In this document: positions 44,062 through 55,890 of the stretch, in pieces
How positions within the stretch are numbered: the stretch's first letter is position 1
How the letters are laid out: each line of letters begins with the position of its first letter
DNA from: Rhytidiadelphus loreus
Lineage: Eukaryota > Streptophyta > Bryopsida > Hypnales > Hylocomiaceae
Direction: 5' to 3'
DNA: 64,000 bases
Assembly: GCA_947034895.1 (NCBI GenBank)
Contig: OX344764.1
Location: 53,921,348-53,985,347, forward strand
Notes under the pieces: generated by a model
Told to the model about the DNA's origin: nothing
Database searches by the model: none
The model's input: only the letters and a program-made list of their open reading frames with translations
Position numbers and translations under genes: made by a program

Positions 44062-45017
44062 CCCCTCATCGCCTGAAGTCCAAACGAGGTAAAAAACAAC
44101 GTTGCTTTTGAAGTGTTGTAAATTTAGATGTTGCTAAGTTATAGAAATTTTAACCTTACAATATTGTAGTGAACATGTTGTAGATGACACAGAAAAAATT
44201 TGAAGCCATTTGACCGCATGGATTGAAAGATTATAATGTTTTAGTGTTAAAAAAATATGCTGAAATTTTCCAAAAAAACATTTGGAGGTGAAATTCGACT
44301 TCTAAACCTACTCAAATGAAAAAACTTGAGACTATAAAGTTATTCAAAATCAACATATAAACACATCGGTGGAAAAAAAATCATTCAATTGACTCAATGT
44401 GTTTGCAAAACAGATTTGAAATGTCAAAAAATAGTATGAAAAGTTGCAAAAAACACCATGTAAGGCTAAACCTCCTCCACTAAAAAGCATCTGTCATTCA
44501 TTACTTTTTGGATTCATGTGAAATTTTAGCCACACAAACTAGACTAGTATGTGCAACTTTCACAAAAGAAATTATTGAAAATGGACACTATATGAAGAAG
44601 TTACAAGCCGCCGAATTTCACTGTAATCCGAAATTGGCTGGATTTTAAACTTTGAATTGCTCCCAAACATTCAAAGAAGCTTGTATTGACATGAAAATTT
44701 TACCACAATAACTAGACTAAAAGGGGAACATAACCCAATAAATTTTATTGAAAATGAACATTGTATGAAGGAGATACACCCTCTTGAAGTTTCAGCCATC
44801 AAATGCAGTTTGGTTAATTCAAATTGAACCTATGAACTTTCATTGGATTCCATTTAATTTGTAAATCTTGGATTGATCTGAAAATTTTACCACACAAACT
44901 AGAAGAGAGAGCGCAACTTTATCAACAAGTTTTATTGAATTTGGATATTGGATACAAAAGTTACAACACTTTGAATTATACATGAGGACACTTTTCGTCC
45001 CCTCAGGTGATGAGGGG
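44062..45017. mobile_element. 956-bp TTAA-flanked element (piggyBac-like termini)
   Basis: TTAA (44058-44061) is followed by CCCCTCATCGCCTGA. The other end is TCAGGTGATGAGGGG followed by TTAA (45018-45021). The termini match at 14 of 15 positions. TTAA duplications and CC(C/Y)-starting termini are the hallmarks of piggyBac-type transposons. There is no transposase; the interior includes a ~180-bp degenerate tandem repeat. Confidence 0.6.
44519..44960. repeat. ~180-bp degenerate tandem repeat inside the TTAA element
   Basis: GAAAATTTTACCACA...ACTAGA occurs at 44521, 44693 and 44880, spaced 172 and 187 bases, each followed by a TTATTGAA(A/T) segment. Confidence 0.65.
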
Positions 45018-45021
45018 TTAA

Positions 45022-48000
45022 ACATAGAGTTTTTGCAATCCTTATTGTATTATTGCTCACAACAACAAAAATGTCTTAAATTAGGTGATTCTACCATTAT
45101 CAAAATATTCAATTGTAACTCTCAATGAAGTTGTTGATTGATAGATCGGGATAAGGCAAGGACTTAATACAAAGTGGGGGATAGGAAGCATGACAATTCA
45201 TATAGGATATGTCAAAACAAAGTAATTGTAAGCTTATTGGAACTTCATACCTCATTAAGTGTATTGATTCAACTTTTTTCAAAATTTGTTCAATTGAGAA
45301 AATGTGCGGATTTTGCCGTTTACTTTCATCTCCAAAAAGTCATTTATGAATTAAATCATCCATTCAAAACTTGTAGATAAAGTTGAGAGAGAGATAGAAA
45401 GAGAGTATAAAAATGTTTATTGTATTCCTCTCTAAACTCTATCCATAACTTTTGAATGGAGGACTCAAAATTATAAACAAATTTTTAGAAATGAAAATCA
45501 ACATAAATCTCCACATTTTTTGGTTGTACAAATTTTGAAAAAAGTTGAAATAATAATATACTTAAATGAGGTCTAAAGTTTTGGTAAGCTTACAATTCCT
45601 GCATTTTTTTTAGTAAGAGAGGTTACGCTTAATACACCTTGCTCCAAATTATCTCATATTTTTTGTATGCTAGCTTGCAATGTATGGAGTTAGAGATATT
45701 ATTTTTACTTGTGATTAAAGTAATGATTTTGTGTAGTAGACTATGATAGAGTTATGTTTGGCATATGTTTAGAATAACAAATACCATTGCCAAACAAATT
45801 TCAATAATTTCTATTATGAAAATTAAATATATTATCTCTAGTGCATTTAAAGTAGAAATATAGTTCCCTACAATTTTTGACTTGCATTTGTATCAGTGAT
45901 TAGAGAATTGAATTGAGAATCTATAAAGAATTATTCAAAATAAAAATCTATATTTTTATTCTTTAAAAAATCATTAAAATTGATAAATCAAATAGCTAAT
46001 AAGTCTAAGATGGAATTGAAATGTATCAATTTCAATTGTGTGAATATATTAGCTAACCATCTAAATTTGATGCATATTTTATTATTATTATTATTTTTTT
46101 ATTATTTTTTCTGTAATTTCATATTTTCATGTAGTTGATCAAATGGCCTTACGAAGGGTTTAGATTTCCTCTAACGTACAAACTTGCGTTATTTAATGAT
46201 TGTAAGGCTTTGATTTTTCATATTCACTATGCCAATGTGGTGGATTTTTTTCTCAATAAATTTCTTCAAATTACTTTATTTTAAACCACCTTTGTACTAT
46301 CTAATATTTTTTCTATTTAAATAAAAATAAAATAATAAAATTTTCAAAGAACAAAAAATTGCTTGGCCCTATAGGTGGCCGTGGCTACAAGCCCCTATAA
46401 CTTAAAGATGTATTCTATTTCATTTATGTACAAAATTTTAATGAAAGTATATAATTTGTAGTTAGTTTGTAGAAATAAAATTTTCATTAGAGACTCTTTT
46501 ACCTACAAATACCAAGCAATCTATAGTCAAATATTTATTTTGATTGAGAGTGTCATTATGCAATTGTCTTTGGAACTTTTACATATACAACTATTGTACT
46601 TTTGTGTTTTGGAAAGCCATCAAGGAAGAGAAATGTGATGAAGTTGTTTCATGAATTATGAACCCATGTAGCTCTATCTTTTTATTATGTCTTTTTTTGA
46701 GCTTCTTGGAACATGTTCAAAGCTAAATAAAAGTTGAAGCTTGTATAGTTATCAATTTTTTTGAATTGTAACCATAATATGTGAAACTAGGAGTATGGAT
46801 CACATAAATATAAAACACAATTGTGATATTGTAACCTACCTCAATATCACATAAGGATTAAAAGGTTGTAAATTTATAATGTTTGATATTGAGGTAGGTA
46901 ATATTTTGAAAGTGATTTAAAGTTTATCAATTCTTTTCTTCATTGCAAATCTAATATCATGGTCATGGGAAAAAAATATGAGATTGAAAGACATAATATA
47001 TACATCCATGATCAATTTGTTACATTACAAAATCTACTCTATAATTGATTTTTTTGAAATAAACTAGAAATACAATTTTCCTCCCCAAATATTCAATGCA
47101 TTTAAAGCTCATGTTGAAGAGCTCTTAATACTAAAAAATCAAATCTATTCAATAAAATTTTGAAATGAATTTGCAATGCAATTTTCCTTCTTCAAGATTC
47201 AATGTATTTGAGGCTCATCTCCAAAGCTTTTACAACTAAAAAACTCAATAGTAAGACAAAAATGCAACAACTTACTATGAATGGATTGCAAGAAAAACTT
47301 CAACTCTTTGCTATGCAAAACCTACTCACTTTAAGTATGCATCCTTTATGAATGGTCGTATTATTATTATAGTTCTAAATTTTAGTCCTCAACTCAATTG
47401 ATCAAGTGTCAAAAGTTAGGGGGTAATGGTTGATGAGTTTTTAAATGCCAATTTTGTTCATTTGGTGTATATTCCACTACGTTGGCATTTTCTAGCCACA
47501 TGGCTTGAAACAAAATTCTACACATGTAATAGTTTTTAGAATTTTGAGCAGATGTATGTTACAATTTTATAATCAAGAATTGTGCCACTTGACTACTTGT
47601 ACTACCACAACTTGAAACTGATGCATTTAAAGGTGAAAGTATTGAAATATGTGACGATGGTTAGATATTAGGCCAATTTTTCAAATATGAATGACTTGAC
47701 AAGAAGCTATCGGAGTCTATGACCTTCATCCCTATACACTATTCTATACAAATTCTTCCTTCACACCCATATTGCCATTTCACTTCAATTTTTACTTTCC
47801 CTTATACTTTCCCTGAGTGTCAACCAAGTCATTTTTCTCTAATTTTTTCAATTTAAAAAAATTGATCAATTATAAACACTTTACTTTTGTTGAAATTGGC
47901 CTTTTTTGAACTCGCAAAATGTCACTTATGAAGTTATGATCATATCTTCACAAGTGACATTTTTAGTTGTACCGTGTCACCGTGTGTGAATTTTGGACAT

Positions 48001-48300
48001 TCGAATGATAAATGTTGGTATAATTTCAATGAAAAAAGAAAGTGAAAGTGAATCTAATGATCATTAATTCATTACAATAATGCGTAATAAAATATTAAAT
48101 AAGTGCAACACGTCCTTTCTTTGGTGAAATTATACCAAGTTTTATATCAGTTACACTTTAATATTATTGGGGAAATTAAAAAAATTCATGATCTAATAAA
48201 ACCTCAATCTCATCAATATCATGGACAATCTTCAAAAATCAAAATAGTTCACCTAGCTAGCTCAATATTCCTACCAAAATCATGCACGTGAGCAGAACTA
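45022..48300. other. AT-rich intergenic DNA
   Basis: No gene is supported. Small perfect or near-perfect hairpins occur: ACCTACCTCAATATCA (46834-46849) with its complement at 46884-46899, and AATGTCACTTATGAAG (about 47918) with CTTCACAAGTGACATT. An (ATT)n run lies near 46080. Confidence 0.45.
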
Positions 48301-49095
48301 TCAATTTAACTAATTTTCTTTCATGGTTAGTAACATCAAATCAAAATCAGCAAGAAGTTTAAGGCCGCAAGAAATTTGCAAAAAGATAACCAATTTCAGC
48401 GGAACATCGAAGAGTCACAGTCCTTAACTCTGCGCGGTCACCGTGATCATAAGAAGACACTCTCGCTCCGTACATTAATACTACCATTGATGAAAGTACT
48501 TCAAACTGATGCCTCAAAGCTGAGGACGACATATAATTATCTGAAACAGTAATATTGTGCCTGTGTGACTGCTCGCAGGATAACTATCTGGTGAAAACAA
48601 GTGATGATTTCGCCGCAGAAACTTGAACTACGTACACAAGTTACACAAGCAAGACAGTCGTGTATCATGGTATAATTCCTAAAGCTTGTTAATTTACTCA
48701 CAACTGAGCATCCTAGCTGTGGGATCAGCTACTGGCGCTCATATATATATAGTCGACCTAGGTCGACAAAAACTGGCTCTGAATTGATGTGGGATCATGA
48801 TCAAAGACAGCAATTATTCTGGGTTATACCGGTATATATATAATACGCTACCTGCGCTTCCAGCAACATCTATCACGGAAAAGAAAGATTTGAGAGACCT
48901 CACTAGTTAATACGTCTATACAGTGAGGATACATTTCCAGAAAACTTACAGTATTTGACTTGATCGAATGCTTCTGGAGAGCCGCGACGAGGCTCTCAGG
49001 TCTCTGGAGCTCCAGCTTCTATTGCACGTTCCAAAGCGGTTTTGTTCACGTCCTTTAATTCAATTGAATCGCCTTTGACAGACTCATGAAGAGGT
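48301..49095. other. Downstream flank of the two-exon gene
   Basis: Less AT-rich DNA. It includes a perfect 16-bp palindrome GTCGACCTAGGTCGAC at 48752-48767 next to an AT repeat. No gene recognised. Confidence 0.4.
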
Positions 49096-50650
49096 TCATA
49101 GCTGTACGTCCTCTGACTCGGGGGATTTAGGTTCCACGTGAATACCCATGAGAATCCGGCTCGAAGAGCTGGACTCCCCTCCTGCAGCTGAAGTTGTTGC
49201 AACTGCCTGGACCTTGACATCCAATTGATTTTCAGGAATGACCTCCTGATCTGCTTCAGGATAAACACTATCAGATGTTACAATGTTGAAATCCAGGGGT
49301 CTCGGAGTATTCGGATCCTCAGGCTCTGTTACTTGTGCGTTCACCACCGTAACCGTTACGTGGAGATTCACCGGACTGGTTTCATTCCCTTCAATAGCAA
49401 TAATTTCCTCCACTGGGATGATTACTGGACTCGACTTATCACGATCCCCTTCAGTAATATGCTCCACCTCTTGCGAGTTCATTGGAACCAACTGATCCTC
49501 TTCAATAGCAATAATATTCTCCATTTCATCCAGGCGTCTCGGAGTATTCGATTCCTCAGGCTCTGTTACTTGAACGTCCATCAGCGTTACGTGGAGGTTC
49601 ACCACACTCGGCTCAATATTTTCTTCAAGTGCAATAGTGTCGTCCACTGGGATGTTTCCTGGACTTTGCTGACCATGATCCCCTTCACTAGGACCTTCCT
49701 CTTCTGGCAAGCTCACTGGAACCAGCTGATTCTCGTCACTGGATATGTCCTCCATTTCATCGGTAAGCTCGTCTTCAGGGACATCACAATCTGACCCTGA
49801 GTTGAGATTGAAGGAGTAAAGCTCATACTCCCGAAATGCATGGAGGTGATCACAGGCATCTTCCATCATACATTTCAGTATTGAATGCTCCGGGGCATCA
49901 CCTGGTTGGTCTCGTAATTCCTGTGGAGCCGGTAACCCTGCATGAAATTGTTACACGGTATTGATCGGTTGTTGAACTATACACTTCCAAGTATTCCAAT
50001 GTCAATCTAGAATAGAACTAAGTTTCAATCAAGCAGTTTCTTGCCTTAGATTAATTGGTTAAGGAGTCTCGAAAAAGTGGACGCTTTTCTATTCGTTTAT
50101 CAGCATTGAAAGATAATTATCAAGTTTCGCGAATTCATCAAGAAAGGTTTTACTTTGGCGTCAGCTAATTTTACCCTATTTCAAACAGTATATTTCACAC
50201 GACACCTACAGGCATGAGGAAACTGGGGGGATTTTTTGATATCAGTTGGCAAATGATCAAATGAAAGCTACTACAGGAGTCTAATATGATGAATGACAAG
50301 TTGAGGCTCGTAAGATACGCAAACAAATTTACTAGCTCATCTAAATGGTCACCCTGGTCAAGGGAGTTATTCGCAAGTGTGAGTAGCTACGGGAGCCTAC
50401 GATGATAATTTGAACATAAACACTACCGCAGTAACAGCAGATGACATTCTAGAACGATCTAGCAAGGCTACTGCAGTATACAAACCGAGCAAGCTCAAAT
50501 ACCTAGAGGTGCCTGGAAAAGTTGAGTATCAACGCCTGCTTCCATAACCTCCTCTTCTTCCTGTAAGAGCATGACGTGATCTGGTTGTATAACTTGTCGT
50601 GTGGAATCTTCAAAAGCAGGACCATCCAGGCTGAATTTCGAATCTGCCAT
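49096..50650 (-). CDS. Two-exon gene for an acidic protein with internal duplication
   Basis: Exon 1 is 50650-50503 (MADSKFSLDGPAFEDSTRQV...), with donor CTAG|GTATTT. Exon 2 is 49937-49096, after acceptor CATGCAG. The phase-1 junction makes a Gly codon and the frame runs on perfectly (...FQAPLG-LPAPQELRDQ...) to TGA at 49096-49098, about 330 residues in all. The protein is strongly acidic (runs of E/D, Ser). It holds two ~75-residue repeats beginning DENQLVPVSLPEEE and EEDQLVPMNSQEVE and ending VTEPEESNTPR / VTEPEDPNTPR. There is no signal peptide, membrane segment or known domain. After the stop another frame on the same strand (ESVKGDSIELKDVNKTALER, to 48996) looks coding, so the true 3' end may lie there via a frameshift or an extra splice. 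Confidence 0.65.
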
Positions 50651-50735
50651 ATCGGTAAATTACCACCCTACAGCTAATGAATAGCCGATTCGCGGTTGCA
50701 GATAACTCCTTCGACGTTTGATCGAACCGCGAACC

Positions 50736-50745
50736 TAATATATGC
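50736..50745 (-). promoter_or_regulatory. Possible TATA box of the acidic-protein gene
   Basis: On the minus strand GCATATATTA lies about 90 bases before the ATG at 50650. Nearby, TTCGCGGTT and AACCGCGAA (50690-50733) form an inverted repeat that might be a regulator site. Confidence 0.25.
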
Positions 50746-50759
50746 AAACAAGGAAGTTA

Positions 50760-51320
50760 AAATCAGAACTTGGAAATGTAGAGGAAAATTGAAAGGGAAG
50801 ACACCGAAAGGGAACTCAAAAACCGTCGAGTTCTACAGATTCTTAGCTTAGTCCTGTGGCAGTCTAAACTTCTGTAGTTCTGCACGGCGTTAAGTTCTAT
50901 ATGGACGAAGTGAATTGAGACAGACCATGATCGTGTGATCTCTGAAAGTCAACAAAGTTGACATTGCTCACAACTAAACTTCTAAGCATACATGTAAACA
51001 TCAATTTTGTCAAGCACGTGCAGGTGGTGCGGCTTCTCTGAATACTACTGATCGCAACAACATGAAGATGGACGAGCCGATCCACCGGTAGAAACGCCCA
51101 ATTCGTCATATTGGCGGAGATTCACGGCATTTCAAGGCGGGGCTTCTGAAAACCTAAATTTCACAAGTCCTGGTTTCCAATCGCATTTGCCAAAACTACT
51201 GCTGGACCCTCAAGCTAAATTAAGAAACTAGGCCAAGTATAATTTAGGTTTTCATTAGTTCAGGCCTTGTTGCACCAGGGAAGCTAAGGTCTATAACAGT
51301 AAACGCAAGGACCTACGTGT
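50760..51320. other. Non-coding upstream region
   Basis: No gene recognised. Confidence 0.4.
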
Positions 51321-51321
51321 T

Positions 51322-51503
51322 GTAATCCTGCAGTCGTCGATCAGGACGATCATGGTCGGACAGTAAATCACAAAACCCTTATCAGTACCGAGCTTTCTAA
51401 ACCCTTCAAGCAAGCACAGCTGCGGCGCGGTCATTCCAAAAGGCATACATTCGTACATTAAGGGAGAGATTCGTACCAGAGAAACAGGTACAATCGCCGT
51501 GTG
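51322..51503 (-). pseudogene. Fossil fragment of Ty3/gypsy reverse transcriptase
   Basis: The minus-strand frame reads HTAIVPVSLVRISPLMYECM then PFGMTAPQ, and further on VLIDDCRI. This follows the order of RT motifs TAF.T...YE..MPFG.TNAP and YxDD, with the intervening distance shortened. Only about 60 residues are recognisable. It is unrelated in position to the element at 19-39 kb, although that element lacks just this part. Confidence 0.4.
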
Positions 51504-51599
51504 ATTGATATGTTTCTGAAGCGAGTACCGTCGAAGTGGCCGCTTGAAACTGGAAAGACAACTCGAAACGAAGGGCCTGTGAGATCTCACGAAACTTTG

Positions 51600-52820
51600 A
51601 GAATACCTGTGTTAAGGGTAGTCTTGGAAAGAAAGAAACTGACGCATCTAAATTCGGTGCACGATTTGTCTGTATGAGTAAGAGATAACCTAAGCTCCCG
51701 CCTTCCCACAGCTAGGGACCTACCAATCCAATGCAGTCTTGGGATCTGCGCTCTAGCAGATGTATCGTAAAAATCAACATATTTCCAAACCATTGAAAAC
51801 TAGAAATGTACGAATTAATGTATGCATTTGGGGTTACGTACAGACAATTGCAAAGCCTCGATCGGTTCGCCACAGGGACCAGGAACAATGACGGATTTTA
51901 TTGACATTGACACCGTTAGTGTCGCCCAACTGAAAACTCATATCTACCTACTACGTTTAGAAGTAAATTAAAAACTTAAATCTAGCCAGCCCTTGAGGGT
52001 TAATGTTTTTACTCTTTAACGCAGTAGACTCGACCCATAAAGAAAAAGGGAAGTCTTCTTCGAAGTCACAATTTGCCTTCAGTTGGGGTTGGGGCTTTGA
52101 TTGGATACCTTGAGATTGACATTCATTTTGATAATTTGCGCCATTTTTTTGTTTTTCTTAAATCACAATTTGACACTCTGAAACTCGCGATTTAAGTTTA
52201 ATTGTTGTGACCATCAGGGAAAACATCAGCAAGGGGCAACAACCAGCAAATAACATTCAAGCCTTACCGTGGGGTAATGCTAAGACTTAGCTGGTCGTTA
52301 CGTCGTTACCAGGAGTAACGATAAAATATTGGACCTTTATCGAAAAACCCGTACAGACAATGCGACTGCAGAATTCTGGGATACTCTAGGATACACTAAA
52401 GAACATTTGTCCAATTCCACAGACACCAAAGGACATTTGCTCAAGATTTATATTGAATTTCTCCTGTGACGCGACCAGACGGTTTCAAACCTACCAAGGT
52501 ATTGCTTTCAAAGACTTTGCTGTATACTTCATTTTGAAATAGAAGGAAGGAAAACTTACCAGGGAGAAGTGAGTCTTGTGCCCTTGCATCCTGACCGGCA
52601 TATTTTGATGAGAACATAATTCACAGACTAGGGAGGCCTAGTCTACCCCAACGAAATTAAGATAATATAGGTCATAAATTAAACTTTCGGCACTCAAGAG
52701 ACGTATTGATGCCAAATTTCATCACAAGAAAACCTAGCAATCTTAAACATTGTTACCGCCTCTGTATTGGTACAGATCTTCAATCCCTAATGAAGTAACT
52801 ATGCTCATTTCAATGAGGGC
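51600..52820. other. Intergenic DNA without recognised features
   Basis: No gene, repeat or RNA recognised. Confidence 0.4.
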
Positions 52821-52823
52821 AGT

Positions 52824-52919
52824 AATGATTTTGATCGAGTTCCACACTTGCTGACCCTGAGACCTGCTTACAGCCCTCATTTCAGGAGCAGTGAAGTGTG
52901 GAACTCGATCAAAATCATT
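52824..52919. ncRNA. miRNA-precursor-like hairpin with a perfect 25-bp stem
   Basis: AATGATTTTGATCGAGTTCC (then ACACT) at 52824-52848 is perfectly complementary to 52895-52919, with a 46-nt loop that has some further pairing (GAGGGC/GCCCTC just outside and inside). The size and pairing suit a plant MIRNA or a small foldback element. Expression and strand are unknown. Confidence 0.4.
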
Positions 52920-52929
52920 TCGAGTCATA

Positions 52930-54140
52930 AAATTACATATGAACTCATCAATGATAGACTTAAGGCACTCTTGAATTTTCATCATGTACCCAAGATATAG
53001 ATATTATAATTAAAACTTTACACAAATATGTTATAAGAAGATACCTAACTTTACAAGACAACCTAATTTTAGAATGCCGTATTTTGAAGAATGCAGTTCT
53101 ATGACTTCTATCAAAATTGTATTTTGGAATGTGAAAAATTGAATACTATCAGAAGCTACTAGAGTTCGATTACATTCTCGGAAAACATTGCAATGGCCTT
53201 AATTATATTTTTGGCAAGGAAGCGAAGAAACCAATGGCTCAACCACAAATTACTTGATCTGTGGTGAATCAAAAGGATATTTTGGACCTACATCCTTGGC
53301 ATTGAAAGAAAGCTTTCTAACGCTTTTCAGAACTGTTTTATAGTTAGCGACTTAGCGACTTAGCGACTTAGAGTCTTCATAATTTCATTTTACTCTAAAA
53401 TTTTACCTATTTTCTCTCAATCATTCACACTTCCCAAGCAGAAGAGAGCAACAGTCATCCCCGATTAATGTTCATTGATGATTTATTTTCTGTTATTGTT
53501 TTGACAACTACCAAGTGACAACTCTACTAGTAATCATTGACTGAGCCTACACTAAATAGTGACCGGCCTTAAAAAAAACGTATTGGATTTGGTTCGTTAC
53601 TTTATAATAAAGCAAAACACTCATCATTTCTTGAGAGATACTCCAACCATAGCCACCTTCCCTGAAAATCGAAAAATATTCTTCCACCGCTCGTGAGATG
53701 CTCACCCTCGGATGAAGGATGTTGGACACATTCACGATTCTGTTAATCTCACTCATCTCATTGTTCGTGGCTACAGTAGAGATGCAAGCCTTTCAAATAT
53801 CTCTTCTTACCATACAATGAATAATATAAATTAATAAGCTTTGAGAAACTGCTTGGAATTCCCTGCCATGACTAGCTAACCCTTCGGTCCGGTAGGGATA
53901 GAATATACTCTAGATGAATAGTGCACATCTGGTGAACCGGGCATGACAATCTGCTCGTAAATCGTGCCATGACTTGAAACGAATCTAAATGCCCAATCTT
54001 ATAATTGTTCATTCCAAAACGAGCAAGACTTGCAGAAAAATTGGAGGCTGTCACTGTCATCTCGTACCTGGAATGAATTCGGAAGCTGGAGAGGCGTTGT
54101 TGGAAGGGCATAGATTCTCGCCATGCTTGAATACATAGCC
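52930..54140. other. Intergenic DNA with a small tandem repeat
   Basis: AGCGACTT is repeated three times near 53347. The frame at 53547-53756 is not recognised. Confidence 0.35.
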
Positions 54141-54352
54141 GTCGTCAGTATCACTAGAGGGGGTGTCAGAGTACAAGACTCGACCTCCGGAAGGAGATAA
54201 ATGTCAGTCTCTTCAAGGCTTTCAGACGAGAATTCGAGATTCATAACATCGTCTGCCTCAAAATGAAGAATCTTGCAGACATATATAGTCTCGTACTTTG
54301 ACACCCCCTAATGATACTCACTCACGATGCAGAGCTGTCTGCCCTTCTCCAT
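54062..54352 (-). CDS. Candidate small multi-exon gene (hypothetical)
   Basis: On the minus strand ATGGAGAAGGGCAGACAGCT (54352) is followed by a strong donor, ATC|GTGAGT (54326/54325). Downstream lies a frame with acidic, gene-like composition (LEFSSESLEETDIYLLPE) and a donor CATTCCAG|GTACGA near 54062. The acceptor between them is not fixed. The region also contains an inverted repeat (54147-54181 with 54291-54326), so coding is uncertain. Confidence 0.25.
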
Positions 54353-54518
54353 TTGATCGATGTACGTACGTATATATGCCAATCACCTCATGCCACGGCC
54401 GCAGAGGAAAGCTAGTGAACCGGACTTGCACACAATGAAGAGGTTAAAGCATTTCCGAAAACGGGGACATGCAAGAAACTGTGAACAAGGTTACTTCTGT
54501 TGATTGTAAGAACATAAA

Positions 54519-54641
54519 ACATCAATTTCGTTAAAGTGGCGTGATTCCGGCGCCAAAAATTGTTACATAAGTGTATGAAGGTCGAAATTCTACGACTGGT
54601 ATGGATTTATGTTTCAGAACACTTGTTTAACGAAATGGACG
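54519..54641. mobile_element. Degenerate short MITE
   Basis: ACATCAATTTCGTTAA and TTAACGAAATGGACG at the ends resemble the termini of the element at 54878. It looks like an older relative. Confidence 0.5.
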
Positions 54642-54877
54642 ATATAATTATTCCTCAGTTTGTAAGCACCGGTGAATGGTACTTCAATAAGAGCTATCAG
54701 TGGAGAATAGTTGTAAAAATCGAACATTCAGAACTATTCTTGAATAAAGCAAGTAGAAGCCATCACCTGTAAATTGAACGCTACTTGGGTTCTGTGAGGC
54801 AGGCAAGGCCGTGATTGTTCGCCCCGTCTTCTGTTGCAGTCGACACAACACAGGCACCCAACACCCTGGAAGTTATT

Positions 54878-55059
54878 AACGTCAATTTCGTTAAATTCGC
54901 GATATTCCACAAGCTAAAAAGTAAAAACTGTGACATATATCTTCACGAAGGTCTACTTTCACGTCATAAACTAGGACTCCTATAGATTTCGGGTTCACGC
55001 TGCGCGTCCTGAACCGCGCCAAAGTAATGGAATATAGCCAATTTAACGAAATTGACGTT
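54878..55059. mobile_element. 182-bp MITE with perfect 20-bp inverted termini
   Basis: AACGTCAATTTCGTTAAATT and its exact complement AATTTAACGAAATTGACGTT. Similarity continues inward (GCGATATTCCA / TGGAATATAGC). Flanks TTATT and TTAAT allow a TTA-type target duplication (Harbinger-like), not certain. Confidence 0.75.
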
Positions 55060-55888
55060 TTAATAGTTTCATGTTCCCGAGTTAATGGTTTGTAAAGATT
55101 ATCAGGATGGATGCAATTGAACCGTGCCAAGCTGAGGAACGTTACAAGGTTACTTAGAGATACCTTGTAAGATACTTAAAACCCTTGCAATTGAAACTTG
55201 TTTCAGGATTGTCCCCACCCCACCCAAAGTTGGCTCCCCTTCTCCCCATATTCACTTTTTCTCCTATGTCAATTGAAGTGCGACCAATAACGAACTAGAT
55301 ATTTCTCACTGCAATGATCTCTACATTTGTTTCCTTCCCACAAAGAAATAAGACAAAACGAAGTAAATGGGATGAAGAGTAAGAAGTACTGCTCACTAGG
55401 AAGTAGTCGGTACACACTCTACTATGTACGCTCATCGAATTACAATACCCCATCGTAATTAATCCTAGACTGGATCCTATCACATGAATGAAAGTAAGCC
55501 AAAGAGAACCATCGTAACAATCCCTTCAACGGTGCATACTGTGTGTGTATGTCAGGCTAGGCCAGCTGTTGCTTTGAAAACTAAGTCGAATTTCAGTACG
55601 GCTGGTTCAGTCCAACGGAGTCCGAATTATTAACTGGCAGAGGCGACCACTGTCAGATAATTAACCATCACTGGAATGAAAACTCTGATCCTGCCTTAGA
55701 GCAGTCCCGCTTTTAGATTTCATTGATCCATTGATTTACTACGAGCCGCGACACTGTGCACACAAGGCACTCGTTTCTCTCGCCCAGAAGATTATCCTCT
55801 TCCTAATATGATCGATACGCTTTCATAGATCCAATCAAAACATCAGAAGAAACCAGACTTTGGAATATATAAACCGTTGTCTGGTTAC
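55060..55888. other. Intergenic DNA without recognised features
   Basis: No gene or repeat seen. Confidence 0.4.
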
Positions 55889-55890
55889 AT

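Noticed and set aside
46884..46899. TGATATTGAGGTAGGT in a hairpin resembles the animal let-7 seed
   Set aside because: let-7 is an animal miRNA. Only a few bases match and the stem is just 16 bp, so this is chance.
54147..54326. Inverted repeat (GGGGGTGTCA / TGACACCCCC) as a MITE
   Set aside because: Arms of about 30 bp without clear target duplication, overlapping a possible exon with a splice site. Evidence too weak to list as a mobile element.
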